Source: Heterodera schachtii
Lineage: Eukaryota; Nematoda; Chromadorea; Rhabditida; Heteroderidae
Length of the DNA stretch: 64,000 nt
Assembly: GCA_023374025.1 (NCBI GenBank)
Contig: SIJG01000011.1
Coordinates: forward strand, 2,140,574 to 2,204,573
Direction of reading: 5' to 3'
Under the pieces are notes generated by a model. That model had not been told where the DNA came from and did not search any database. It was given only the letters and a program-made list of their open reading frames with translations. This document shows positions 21,886-34,132 of this stretch, one piece after another. The position numbers and the translations under genes were made by a program. The first letter of the stretch is position 1. Each line of letters begins with the position of its first letter.

Positions 21886-24800
21886 ATGCTAATCACTACA
21901 CAAAATCATTCGTCAATTCCCAACAACGACATTAAGCCGGCTTCTGTCGCTGGCATTCTCCAGCGCTATGAAATGCAACAGTTTCGGCTGAGTTGCGCCA
22001 ATTTCGAGTCGGAATCGAGCTGTTGCTCGACCTCACAACAGATGGAGTAATTACTAATTAATAAAACAATTAATTAATAATTATTTTCCCCAAATTTTCA
22101 AAATCATTTTTTCCCGAAATGCTTTGTACTACTTAATTAACATTGAGCATTCAAAAAAAAAATCACCAAATTTGCCTCGAATTTCAGGATAATCGTCGAC
22201 TCCGAGTCGGACTCCAATCTGACGCGGTGTCCGTGTTGTCGCTGTGCCCAAGTGAATTTGATCTGTGCAAATTGTCTGAACACAAATGTTGTCCGAATTG
22301 GCAAAGTGCGGGAGGACAAACGGCGTCTGTTGAGGAGCAAAAGCGCCATTTGCCATCTCATCCAAAACGCACTCGCCGACGAAGTGAGTCCCACCCGGGG
22401 GAACGCTGAACGCCTTTTTTTGTTGAAAAACAAAGAATTTTGCGATATTGAATTGCTTTTCGCAAAAATTTTTTTTTACAAATGTCTTTCGTTTCTCAAA
22501 TTTCGTAAATTTTTCAAAAATTTATGGTAGATTATTTAGTGAAATTTATTTAATGAAAACTGGCTAAAATAACAAATTTAGAAAATTTTTGAGCGCTTTT
22601 TTCAATTTCGTGAAAAAATTTGGCCTCTGACAATGAGTGGGGAGGGGGGTTATTCCTGTTTCGTAAAGGAACATGTCTTACCCCCCCCCCCTTGTCCATA
22701 TATGCTTATTGGCGTAGATTTGAATCGGTTTTCCATTCCATTTCCCGGATTGCCTGAAATTTTGCGGTTTAAATGAAACATTTTGTAATTTTTCAGATCA
22801 AATTCGAGGGTGAATTTCACCAGCTCAGCCGCTCCATTGAAGAAATTCGGGCGAAAATTGCGCACAAAAAGGACCAAGTTGGACGACTGAGACAACGCAT
22901 TTCGCACACGGAAAGTCAAAGTGAACGGAACCGACAAAATGTGCTCCTTCTCGAGGTCGCGTTTTTTGCAAGAAATTTTGGTTGTACTCTCTGCTTTATC
23001 CGCCCATTTTCGAAAAAAAACAAAAATTAAAGGAAACAAGAACGTCCTTCCTGGTTTTGAAGTCGGTGCACACGAATTTGACACCCTTATTTACTAATTT
23101 CGAGCCCGAACTCGAACAAAAATTCAATTTTTAAATGTTAAAAACCCGGAATTCGAATTTCATCAAAATGAATGTCCGATTCGTGATCAGCGACCTCGAA
23201 AACCCCCGGGATATAAGTTTTACCTGACTAACAAAAAAAAAATTTTCCCAAAAATCGGGGGAGGGGGCAAAGTCACTCTTACCGAAATTTGTCCGAATTT
23301 TCTTTTTGGAAAATTTTTGTTTTCATAATTTTTTAGAAGAAAATGGTAAGCCATTCGGACCGAATCAATCGGACAAATGCGAAGAAGACGGAGCTGCAAA
23401 CGCAGTTGATGAACACAAAAGCGAAGGTAAAGTCGCGCCATTTTGGCACCATTTTCGGACAATTCGTCGTCGAAATTCGGAAAGTGTTTCTTTCAGTTGA
23501 ACTCCCAAATTGTGCACATCGCCCGCTTTCTCTTCCACTTGCTCCGCTTGGAGAAGCGTCCCGTGGAGAAAGTAAAGCAAATCCCCGCAGTGGACGGGGC
23601 AGCCGAAGCCCCGGCGATTTGTGCACACGGTTTGATTTTGAATTTGGGCAAATTTCCAAACCCGTAACCAAAAAAAAAAAAATTCTAAAATTTTAGGGGA
23701 AAGCTCCCGAAGAGCCTTTTTTTATTCTTTGGCTAAAAATTTTTGTCCAGTGTAATTTTCCTACATTTTTGGCCTTATGAAAGAACGCTAAATTTTAACC
23801 ATTTTGGCAGAAGCCAACGGCAACGTTTGCAGCACGTGGAAAATTTAGAAAATTTAGGGTCGAAAATTGATTATGAGAAAACTTTGAAAAATTTAATCAT
23901 TTTTTCTGAAAAAATGGATTTTTTATTTCGGGGATTACGGGCATGGCCAAATCCCTTGGAGATGTTCATCAAAATCGTCTTCCCAAAATGGATTGGTTCC
24001 AATTTGGCCCCTCTTTCAGCTCAATTTGTGCTCGTGCCTTGAACGTGTCCAATTTCTCGCCAAAGTGTCCGCCTGTGCCAACATTCAGTCGCCCCTCTCT
24101 GCCGCTTCCTCCGCCGCAAATCGTCGCCATTTTCCGTCCGACTCCGTCGCCGCTCTGTCCTATTGTGCCCAACTCGCCGAACTGCTCGCCCGGCTCCTCT
24201 ATTTCTCCTTGCCCTACTCCAACATTCACCACGGCATCGCTTTGCTGGCCGTCCCTCCGTCCGATGAGTCGGCACTTCGTCAGCAATTGTTCCGCTTGGA
24301 CTACGCTGTGCTCCATCTGTGCCTGGCCCATGGCGTGCCGTCCGAGGAGTGCGATTTGGTCGAACCGTTGGCCAATCTGTACGCTTTGGTTGTGCTGATC
24401 GGCAAGGGAAAGGTAAAAGGGGACGAAACAATCGCCTTTTTTGATTTGAAATGCCAAAATTTGTGAAAATATTTGGCAAAATCTGTCAATTCTAACCCAA
24501 AACAAAAAAAAATGGACACTTTATAGCCCTGTTTTCCGGGAACTGTTCAATTTTTGTAAAATTATCATAATCCATGCGAAAACAGGCTTATCCGAATCCC
24601 ACGAATCCTCTCTTAAACCCCAAATTTTCAAATTCTCGTCAGCGAATTTTTCTAATTTTCGAGAACTCTGGGAGACATCCAAAAATTAGAAATTGAATTT
24701 TGTGTCTTTTTTTAAGCTTTTGCGTTGTGTTCCTCGGCTTGACCAGCGATTGCACCAGCAAATCTGTGACAACTTTGGCACCGTTCAGCCGGACGGACGC

Positions 24801-25617
24801 GTGCTCAGCGTGTTCACTTTGGACAGTGTAAACATTTTGCCATTTTTTCTTTCATACATTAAAAGAGGGATCGACAAAAAAAATTTTATTTAATTTTTTT
24901 GAAAATTTTAAAATTTTGCGACCCCCCCCCCCCTCGCTGGCCTCTTTGCGTTTGATTTCTTTGAAATATTCACGCACATTCGCTTTTTGCGAATTGTTGC
25001 ACTTTTCACCGAATTTTGCCTTTTGCTCCCTCCCTAATTAACTAATTAATGATGCGCAACAATATCCCTTGTTTGTTTTTTTGGTCTCAAATGTCATGAG
25101 AAATTTATTAGTAAAAATTTATGCCCTTTTTGCGAGGGGAAAACGAAAAGAATTTGGACGACCATTCCGTCCCATCCATCACAAAGTGTGGACACCGAAA
25201 CGAAAACGAAGCAAAACAAACGGGGGCTATTTGAGGAGGGAAAACAAATGATCAAATGAATGAATGATCTGCTGTTTGTGTCTTTCAAAGTGCGCGATTT
25301 GTCTTTAATTGGTCTGCCAAAAAAGAACGATGGCACAAAATGCCAAGAAAAAATAAAACACTGGCAAGTAAATGAGCGGTTGAATAATAATCTGGTGGAA
25401 ATGAACAGAGGACATGTCCAATTTTTCAATGTTTCCGATGCCTTGGTCTCACAATTAGTCCATTTTTTGCCCGAAAAAACATTTGTCCATTTTTATTGAG
25501 TCTCGAAATGAATGCCGAAGCGTAATTAATTTGTAAACAAAATGTGCTTGGCTTTCATCTTGCTCACAATCACAGGTGGAGAACGACTGGGTGAAGGTCC
25601 ACTGCAGCAGCAGCTGA
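21886..25617 (+). CDS. ATG14/Barkor-like autophagy protein (EPG-8 type)
   Basis: ATG14 directs the class III PI3-kinase complex (VPS34, VPS15, Beclin) to autophagosome formation sites. The start at 21886 gives MLITTQNHSSIPNND; exon 1 (to 22046) splices in phase into 22188-22383. That exon carries the N-terminal cysteine motif CPCCRC...LICANC, the CxxC signature of ATG14. Exons near 22797-22955, 23335-23427 and 23498-23631 encode a coiled coil (QLSRSIEEIRAKIAHKKDQV). Exon 24021-24411 matches the C-terminal domain (SYCAQLAELLARLLYFSLPY, FRLDYAVLHLCLAHGV, LVEPLANLYALV). Exon 24718-24829 follows, and the last exon, VENDWVKVHCSSS with stop, ends at 25617. One exon near 23811-23850 is uncertain in phase. 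UVRAG is the nearest alternative, but the N-terminal cysteines favour ATG14. Confidence 0.8.
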
Positions 25618-28600
25618 ACATGGAATGGACGGACGGGCGGAGAAAGTGCAAACGGAGAGACGGGCAAAAAGCGAAGCGACGACGACGGCGTGGGCAAAGG
25701 CGGGGGAAAGGCGGGGGACACGGAGCGCAACCGAAAACAACCGAATTGGACTGGACAACTGTCAGCACGATTATGTCATGTCATATCAGCCTTCTCCGTG
25801 GGCCATTTCAGTGATCGCAAAAATTGTCTTTCTTCTTCTTTATCTTGTACAAAAAACCTCCATTGCATCCGACATTTTTTGGGACGAACAAATTTTTAAT
25901 GGTCGTCGTCGTGGTCGTCGACTACGACAACTTTGCTGTTGCTGCTGCTGCTGGGGGTGAGTGAGTGGGCGGTTGGGTGGAGGGAGTGGCGTGAACAGCA
26001 CGTGGCACGGCCCAAGGGAGGCAAATCCAAACGCATTTTGCGGCGGTTTGTTGGGTTGGGCCACAACATTTCCATTGGGCGGGGGGGGGGCGAGGACGGC
26101 ACTTTTGGGCGTTCAAACATTGCAAATGCCATTGCTTTCCCCCCCCCCTAAACCATGTTTTGTTTTGCTTTTGCTCTTTCACTGCCCTTTCCCCCGCCCA
26201 CCATTCGTTTCGTTCTTTGGTTTTTGCGCCACCATTCATTTTCCAATTCCTTTTCTTCCCACCCCACCGATTGGTGTCGTCGAAATTCGTTCCCGTTACC
26301 AAAACGTGCTCCAAACATTCTCCGACAAAAAATCACCCCAACAAAAAATTTCCCCTAATTTGTAAGCGTCTTAAATTGCCGTCTTATCACAACATCACAG
26401 CACGATACTGCTGCTGTTGAAGAAGGACACATTGAACAATACCAAACACCAACAGTCATCGACCCATTCATTCATCGGTCATTTCATCATTTCGTAATTG
26501 CGCTGATTCATTGTCAGTTACAGTACTTAACCGGAGAATTGTTGACTTTTTGGGCAGTCGGGAAACATTTTTATGCAAAGAGTAAAGAGGCACAAATGGA
26601 AATATTATTTCTTCAAAAAGGTGTCCATATTCAATAATGTTCTCATGGGTTTTCTTTCCGTCGTCTTTTTTGGTAATTTCTTTTTTTGTATTCTAATTTT
26701 CATTTGTTAGAAGCAACCAAGTAAACTTTTTCTTGGTGTGTTGAACCATCTGATGTTAATTGTGTAAGAATTAATTCACTGCTAACTAAAATAAATTTTG
26801 AGAAAAATGTCCATTTAAAAAATTGCCAAAAATGTACAAGCATTTCGTTTCTCTTAACTTATTCTAGTAAAACATAATAAAGAAGAAAAGCTAGGGGTTT
26901 TCGTATTGTTTCTAACTTTGCTTAAATTGTCGCTTCTAAGAAAAGTTATGACCAATTTTGGGATTCCCCCCCCCCCTGGTGTTGGATTTTCGAGATTTCA
27001 TGCCCCAACCCCCGGGCATTTGCTTCGCTGTTCATTCAAAGTCCCTATTTTGCCATTTCCTCCTATTTTGTTGCACTGTTTTGTTCGTTGTCCGTCACTT
27101 TTCCCCTATTTCTTCACCTCCCCCCCCCCCAAAAATCACTCACTCAAATGCGTCGTCTACCGAAACCACCACTTTTAATTATTATTTGTTTTCAAATAAG
27201 TGGGCCTTCCTCTAAAAGTCCCCCCCCCCCTTTCCCTCCCCTAATTTTGACCGCTATTTTCCGCCTTTCCATTTTCGCAATTCATCTGCGGAATGTGTCA
27301 CAAAAGGGGTCGTCGTCGACTGCGCGAAGGGACAATTTGTAAAAATAGTTCATTTGTATGGGCCCAATTTCCCGAAACCCCCCAAATAATTGTTTCTAAC
27401 ATTTCTTCATTTTCCCTTCTTTTCTCTCTCAGAGTTTTAGGTTTTTTAATGCCAAACTCATTAAAAGAGTGTTTTTCTCATTTTCCTTCGACCTTTCGGC
27501 AGCGTTTGTCATTGTTTTTTGTTTGGCTTGTCATTAGTGCTCATTAATACCTAAATGCGTACTTTCTTTTGCCATCTGATGACCCCCTCCCCCTTTATTA
27601 ATTAACCAAACATTCACTTTTCTTTCATTTATTGCCCGGGAAAGTGTTGCGATAAGAGAGAGCATTTGAAATTGAAATTGCGATATTTAAAAAGTGGGAA
27701 AATACTAATTTTTGCTGTTGCATTTTCTCCCCCTTTTTCATTTCCTTTTTTGTTTATTTTTGCTCCTTTTTTTGACCTTTGGCTTTTTGTATTTGGCCAA
27801 ATAAATCTGAGACTGTCCGGTTGCTTCCTTGGCACTTTTGCCTTCCCGCGGCGGATGGCATTGGCACTTTTTTAGGCGCTCTTCCGGCGGAATGTCCTCC
27901 GTCCCGGACATTCGTCGGTCGCTGCCATTTCAATGCATTTCATTTTCGGCACTTTTGCCCACCCAAATAAAAATGCAAATAATAATAAATGAAAGTTGTT
28001 TACGTTGCTTCTCCTGCATTTCCCCTCCATTTTTCTTTTGTTTTTCCCTCGTCCCATTTTTAATGGCTGAATGAACGCTCAGAAATGGCCATAAAAGGGT
28101 GGCATTTCCCGTCATTTGAACATTTTTTGAACACCGACACTTCGCTCATCCCCCTTTGGCCGGTGGGCGGGGGGGGATTAATTTCGAAAATTGGATTTAT
28201 TTAACAATTCACGGGACTTGATCCCATCTCTCTGATCTCGGCTGGTCAATTTTGTCTATATTTTCTATACATTAATTACATATTTATCACACAAAAGCCC
28301 ACTTTTTGTCTTGGTGGCCTTGTGTTTGTTTTTTGAGTTCGTCGGATGGTTTCTCTCCGCGTCCTTTCCCGTCCGTCCATCTTTTGCTCGGCTAATTACC
28401 ATCAAATTTGTTTGTTGATTGTTTTTGTTTAACCTTGAATAACCGATCACCAATGCCAACAAATGGCACTTGGAATTTTAATATTTCATTCATTCATTAA
28501 CTTCATTCATTTTCCCTTTCGCGCCTTTTCCGCCAATTTCCGTTCCTCCGTTTTGTTTCCCGCGCCGAATTGCATTCATTTTTTAACCGTAATATATATT

Positions 28601-31600
28601 TTTTGTGATTTTTGTTGGCTGTGTGTGTGTGTTGTACTTTTGGTACTTTTTTGATGGAGGGGGTGAGGAATTAATTGACTCAAATTAGTGGTAACCCGAC
28701 GGGGGTGGGCGGGTGCGACTGAACTAATTGGACTGATTGACTGTTCCTGCTGTTGTTGCTGCTGTATGTTCCTTCCCCAATCCATTGTCCTTGAAGAGAC
28801 CGTCAAAGGGTGGCGAAAGGAGGGGGAGGGGGGCACTATTAGGGAATATTAGTGGCGCGGCGATTCGGTTCCAAAGGGCGGGGAAGCGACTGATTCGACG
28901 TGTACTAATTTGGTTCCACTCGCTTCATTTGCCTATCCATCCCCCCACTTTGATTTCGTTTCCGATCAGCTGCTGTGCCCACCGAGCAGCGGCGGTTCGC
29001 CCATATAAACTCACGTAATTCGCCACAAAATGCAGAAAAAATGAAATATTTCAACAGCAACACAACAACCATTATTTGTTTTAATCCCCGTGTATTCATT
29101 TTTTGTTTGCTTTCATCCAAACTTTAGCCCCGCCCCCGATGAAATTGCTGTCCAAATTGGACATTTCCATTTTGTTCATTAAAAAAGTGTCCTTTCTCAT
29201 GTATTTCTAAATGAAATAAAATTTTGCAAGCCAACAACCGTCTCAAATTGAATCAAATGCGCGTGGGGGCTATTATAATAATTGGGCATTTTGATCAGTC
29301 TGCTGCCATTGCACGCCACTTAATTTGGTCGAATTGGTCCATATATTATTGTGTTGATAATGCTGCTACAGCTCCTTCTGTTAGACAAATCAGCAGCATA
29401 CGACCAGTTTTTTTCCCGTTGTTTTAAATTTTCAAATTCTGTAAACTCTCTTTTTCTTTCTCTCTCACTCTCTCTCTCTCTCTCCCTCTCTCCTCTCTCT
29501 CGCTGCTCACAATTTTTGTCCTCCTCCCTTTCCGTTTACGCCAGACAGACAGAAGACGGACGACGACACGGAGCTGTCCAACCAACTTCCGCGTCTCGTT
29601 GTCCATTCATTACACACCTTTGAATTTTGGGTTGTTTCTTCCCTTCTGTCTGCTTATGATTCACCGACTTCCCCCCCCCCTTCCACTCCCCTTTCGTTTC
29701 TTTATTTTCATAATGTAGTCTTAATTACTTTTCTTTCTCTCTCTCGTTCCGATTTACCCCCATCCTTCTCTTCCCCCATTATGTCACCCAAATTCGTCAT
29801 TCACATTTCTTTGTCCATTTCCGAGTGGAGGTCATTTCCTTCTTCCTCCCCCGTCCTCCGATCGGTCGGTGACGGCTGGCGCCGCTCTCGACTGACTGAC
29901 TAATTTTGTTGCCGTTCATTAACAGCATCGCCACAACAACGGTGTGTCCCTTTCATTTGCGCTACAATTTTGAGCTGACTGACTGACGACTTCTTTCTTC
30001 ACTGACCATGAACTTCATCATATTCATTCAACTCGCATTGGTTCGATGAACTTGGCTTATGCGCATAAAATGGGCTACTAATGAGACCTAATTACCAGGG
30101 GCGGGGGGGGGGGGGGATTGTGAACGGAGAACGGCAGTTCACATGCATTTTCAGTACAGTTCGAGATTTGAATTTTGACTCGGCTTTTGTTGCTTTAAAT
30201 TCGTTTAAAAAAGGATTCACCTCTCTCGCCCCCTTAACCTCCGATGACTTCTCAAAACAAAGGCAAATGTCTTTAACTCTCAGATTCTGCTGATAAAAAA
30301 GATGATTTGTGATTAGTAAATTAATGAGTGTCCCTCCCACTACTGTTGTGTGTTGCATATTTATTTGTCCACTGTTTTCCCCCCCTCCCCCCCCCCCCTT
30401 TTCTGCACCTTTAAATGGTTGATCCAAAATGGAACCTCGTTCAATCACTCATTTCTCAGTCCATATTTTTCCACACGACAACACAACCGCGGTCTCTCGC
30501 GGAGGACGGGAAAATTGGAAAAGTGATTCGAATCTGTTTTGGTTTCATGCCAAGCAGTAGCAACACAGCTGCTGCTGTTGAGGGTGGTGGACCTGCTGAT
30601 GAACTACTAATTAGGTGTTGATTTTTGGGTGACTTGTTATGTTGTGCGGTATAAGTGGGCGATGTTTTCACTTTTGATCATTTTTCGTATTCTCTGTGTT
30701 CTCCCCCCCCCCTACCATAACTGTCCCTGCGAGAAGGTAAATTGCGTGAAAAATAGGTAGACCTCTGAAAATAAATAATTGCTAAAAATTCTTATTTTGG
30801 ACATATTTTGGCACGTGCCCTCCTTTCCCTCCCCTCCGCCCAAAAAAGCGGCGCAAAGGAGAGCAAGGAGAAGGTGCACGAGGTGTACGTACTCTCTCTC
30901 TCCTCATCCGTATTTGCCTCCCGAAGATCTTTCAAACGGCATTCCAAATTTTGTTAAATCATTAAAATTCCCTGACAAAAAAGAAAATAAATAAATAAAT
31001 TGTCCTTGAGATCAATTTGCTCCACTTTCATTCCCGTCCAATCGCTTTTTATGGAACAAAAAAGCGGGGAACGGAAGCGGAAAAGGGATTTTCTTCCGAA
31101 TAATGTGCAAACTAATGAACGAATGTGAATTGAATGTCCATTCAAATTATGTTCAACGGATGCGCCGTTTCTTCTTTTTCTCCTCCCTTCGCGCCGTTCC
31201 ACGCTTTTCCTCCGCTTCAAATTGCGTCACACGGCCGGCGCAATTCTAGCAATAACCTGCGCAGCAGCGCCACAAATATCACTCCTCGCAAATTACCTTT
31301 TTTATACGATAATCATCATCGTCGTAATAATAATGCCACATTCTTTCCTCCTCCTCTCCTCAAGGGGGGAACTGCTTGTTGTTCGCCATTTTCGCTAATA
31401 TTGTGAACGCTTACCTCCCCCCCCCCTCCAACCCTCGCCATGCCATTGCCATGCCCCCATTCCCTCAAAAGGTCTCTCTCTTAATTGTTTTTCTGAGAAG
31501 ATGAGAAGAGCCCAAATAGGAGGGATAACGCATGGCACAGGGGGAAAGGCAAAGTAACGAAGCGGAAAATTGTTGTTGGGGGACGTCATCCAACGCGATC

Positions 31601-32625
31601 ATTCGCCAAACCCATCTTTGGCGTAGTGTCTACGGTTTTTTTCCCGTCCAATCTCGAGAATGCCAAATTTGTCATCAAAAGTGCCACGAATTGTCTGTTT
31701 GTCTATTCGCATTTTTCTTCACTTTCCTGTGCCTTTGTCATCACTCATTTCCTCCCCCTTTGTTTTGCTTGTGTTGTTTCACCTGTTTCTCCCGTGAAAC
31801 GAATTTTTTTCAAATTTATTATTACATTTTGAACATGTCTATTTTTACAAATATGGTACATAGGTAATAGAACTAAAGATCCATTTCTCCTTCTCCGGCA
31901 CACTTTCTTTCCCATTAAGTTTTTATTTTGTTTCCCTTTTGTCTCATCGTGCCAAAATTGGCTTCCCCATTTTGCGCATGGGAATTGCTTATTTTGGTCT
32001 TGGGTTTTTTTTTTTTGCAAATTTTTTGTCCAGTCATCGCCCGACCGACCGTCTCGTGCCATTATAATTTTGCTATTTTTCTCCTCCCCATTAGTCTGTT
32101 TTAATTCATAGACTTGGGTTCAAACTCAAGCAAATCACGAGCAGACCCATTAATTCCCATTGCTTTTTGGCACATATAAATGCCAAAACTCTTTCAATCC
32201 TTCCTTCGTTTACAGGTCCATTTGAATTCATCGCCGATCATCCACCACAATTCCGCTCCCACTCAATCGACGGCACTCAAATGGCGAGGACGGCACTTTC
32301 GGGTTCGGCGACGAGGCAGAGGAGCATCACCGACAATACCAGCAGCAATTGTTTTGCCGTCGATGCATTACATGGAACAGAACAACAGTGTTCCGCCCGA
32401 CAGCGGATGAATGCCGTGCCGACGGTGAAAATTTTCTCGAAAAAGCAATGCTTTCCGCCGGAGTGCTGCTACACACAATGCTCCACTGATGCTCTGCAGA
32501 AATGCCACGATGATGATGATGCCCAGCAAGCTGCTGATGCTGTTCAGCTCCGTTCCCCCAACTGCTTCTTCTTCTTCTCCTCCTCTTTCTGTCCTCCTCC
32601 ATTTCGGCACATTCTTCCCCCAAAA
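25618..32625. other. 7-kb pyrimidine-rich region without supported genes
   Basis: Read on both strands, no conserved domain or convincing exon chain was found. The plus strand is T/C-rich with frequent runs of 9-14 C, ATTCATT words and a (CT)n tract at about 29457-29505. It may contain the ATG14-like 3' UTR and a long regulatory region of the secreted-protein gene. A small-exon gene cannot be excluded. Confidence 0.4.
29455..29505 (+). repeat. (CT)n microsatellite
   Basis: TTTCTTTCTCTCTCACTCTC followed by CTCTCTCTCTCCCTCTCTCC, an imperfect CT dinucleotide tract. Confidence 0.85.
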
Positions 32626-33578
32626 ATGCTCCTCCGTCTCTCTCTGCTTTTCCTTTTTGCTGTCGGTCCAATTGTGCCCGGCGGCGTCTCGGCAACGGCA
32701 CGTTCACGGCGGACACTCGTCCCGCTCGGCATGGACAAACAGATGTTCCCGGTGGGGGTATACACTGATGAATAAGCGAATGCTCATTTTTTGCTTTTAA
32801 GCCTCAGATCTTTGACGAAAATGCGCCCATTTGCACTGCGGAGAGGGAACCGTGCGGCTTTTACAGTTTTTCGCTGGACGGAAAAGCGCCCCTCAAGTGG
32901 ATCAAGTCGTGGTGAGTAATCTGATGGCATTTTAAGGAAAACAATGCCAACATTAATGGTCTCTTCCTCAATAATGCCATGCCATGGGTGGTCGTCGGCC
33001 AATTAATTTTTAATTGACTGCAGAAGGAAAAAATTGTTTCCCCCTTCGTTGGTCTTCCGATCATTTGATAAATGTGCCTTCAGTCTCTCCCAATAATGCC
33101 ATCCCCCTCCACAAAAAGGTGCCGTTGTTCCGCCCAACACGAATGCGTCTACGAGCGGACGGACATGCGAATGCGCGTCTACCGACAGACGTGCATTGCA
33201 CATGACGACCTGTTGCCGGCCGATGACGACGACGCCGTCGGGGAGGAGGAGGCGGCGGAGATCAATGCGGCCCAACGACAGCAGCAAAGCGTTGTGCTGG
33301 TGGAGACGGTGGTGCCCTCGACGGCCACGGCTGACCGTGACCGGCACGGCAATGACGACGCCGCAGCGGTGGCGGCGGACGGTGACGAAGACCATCCGCA
33401 ACGAACACATCGGCACCACCACCACAAACATCACCGCAGCAGCAATCGGCACCACCATCGTCACGGTGTTGTGGCGGCATCGGCGGCAGCGACTGCGACG
33501 GTAAACAACGCATCACGGCACAGTCGCAAGACGCACCGGCAGCGACAAGTCATCCGCAGACTGCGCGAACTCGACTGA
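32626..33578 (+). CDS. Secreted Cys-containing protein with His-rich tail, function unknown
   Basis: Exons 32626-32751, 32802-32911 and 33119-33578 give 231 residues, all in phase. Exon 1 starts with a clear signal peptide (MLLRLSLLFLFAVGPIVPGG) cut before a basic stretch (ARSRR). A compact cysteine domain follows: EPCGFYSFSLDGKAPLKWIK, then WCRCSAQHECVYERTD and MRMRVYRQTC. The remaining about 120 residues are low complexity: acidic, then His/Arg-rich (HRHHHHKHH), ending in basic RQRQVIRRLRELD. The Cys spacing suggests a small disulphide-bonded domain. It resembles uncharacterised secreted invertebrate proteins I cannot name. The upstream AUG at 32167 is in the same frame, but the signal peptide favours 32626. 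Confidence 0.65.
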
Positions 33579-34132
33579 CTGACAACACGCGGAATGGAGT
33601 GGACGGGCGCTTAAGCGTCCGATTGGAACAGCCAAACGGTGATCGATTCGATGCCAATTTCGGTTTCTGCCGGCCTTTGCCCCACCCCCGACGAAAAGAC
33701 AGACTGAATTGGCATTGTTTTTGATCGTCGCCATCCATTCGTACATATAATTTGCTTTTCTCGTCCCTTTCTCTCTCCGTTTGCTGATCTCGTCTCTCTC
33801 TCTCTCTCTCCCTCTGTGTGTGTCCGTCCGTCCGTCTCTCTCCCCGTCCTTTTCTCTCATACAACACATACCCAAAAATATTTTTTAAATTTAATCTAAC
33901 AATAAATAAGCCATGGCTAATGTAACATTTTGCATCTTTACGCACGACAAAAATTGTCGCAAAGTGTTTTCACAATTTATGAAAAAAATAAATAAATTTT
34001 TTGAATTGCATTTTATTTATTTTCAATAATTACCCTCTAAAAGGTACTTCCATTATGAGATAAATAAATGCTTATCAATTGAAAAGAATTCGGTATACAA
34101 GTGGCTTGAGAGTTGCATCATTTCCAAATTGC
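33579..34132. other. Convergent 3' flanks
   Basis: Lies between two convergent genes and should hold both 3' UTRs. A CT repeat at about 33795-33842 and an AATAAA at 33901-33906 (323 nt after the plus-strand stop) are visible. No separate gene. Confidence 0.5.

Noticed and set aside
29424..29606. Charged Glu/Arg minus-strand frame
   Set aside because: Translation of a (CT)n tract.
32104..32130. B-box-like GGTTCAAACTC
   Set aside because: No A box at a suitable distance; single match by chance.
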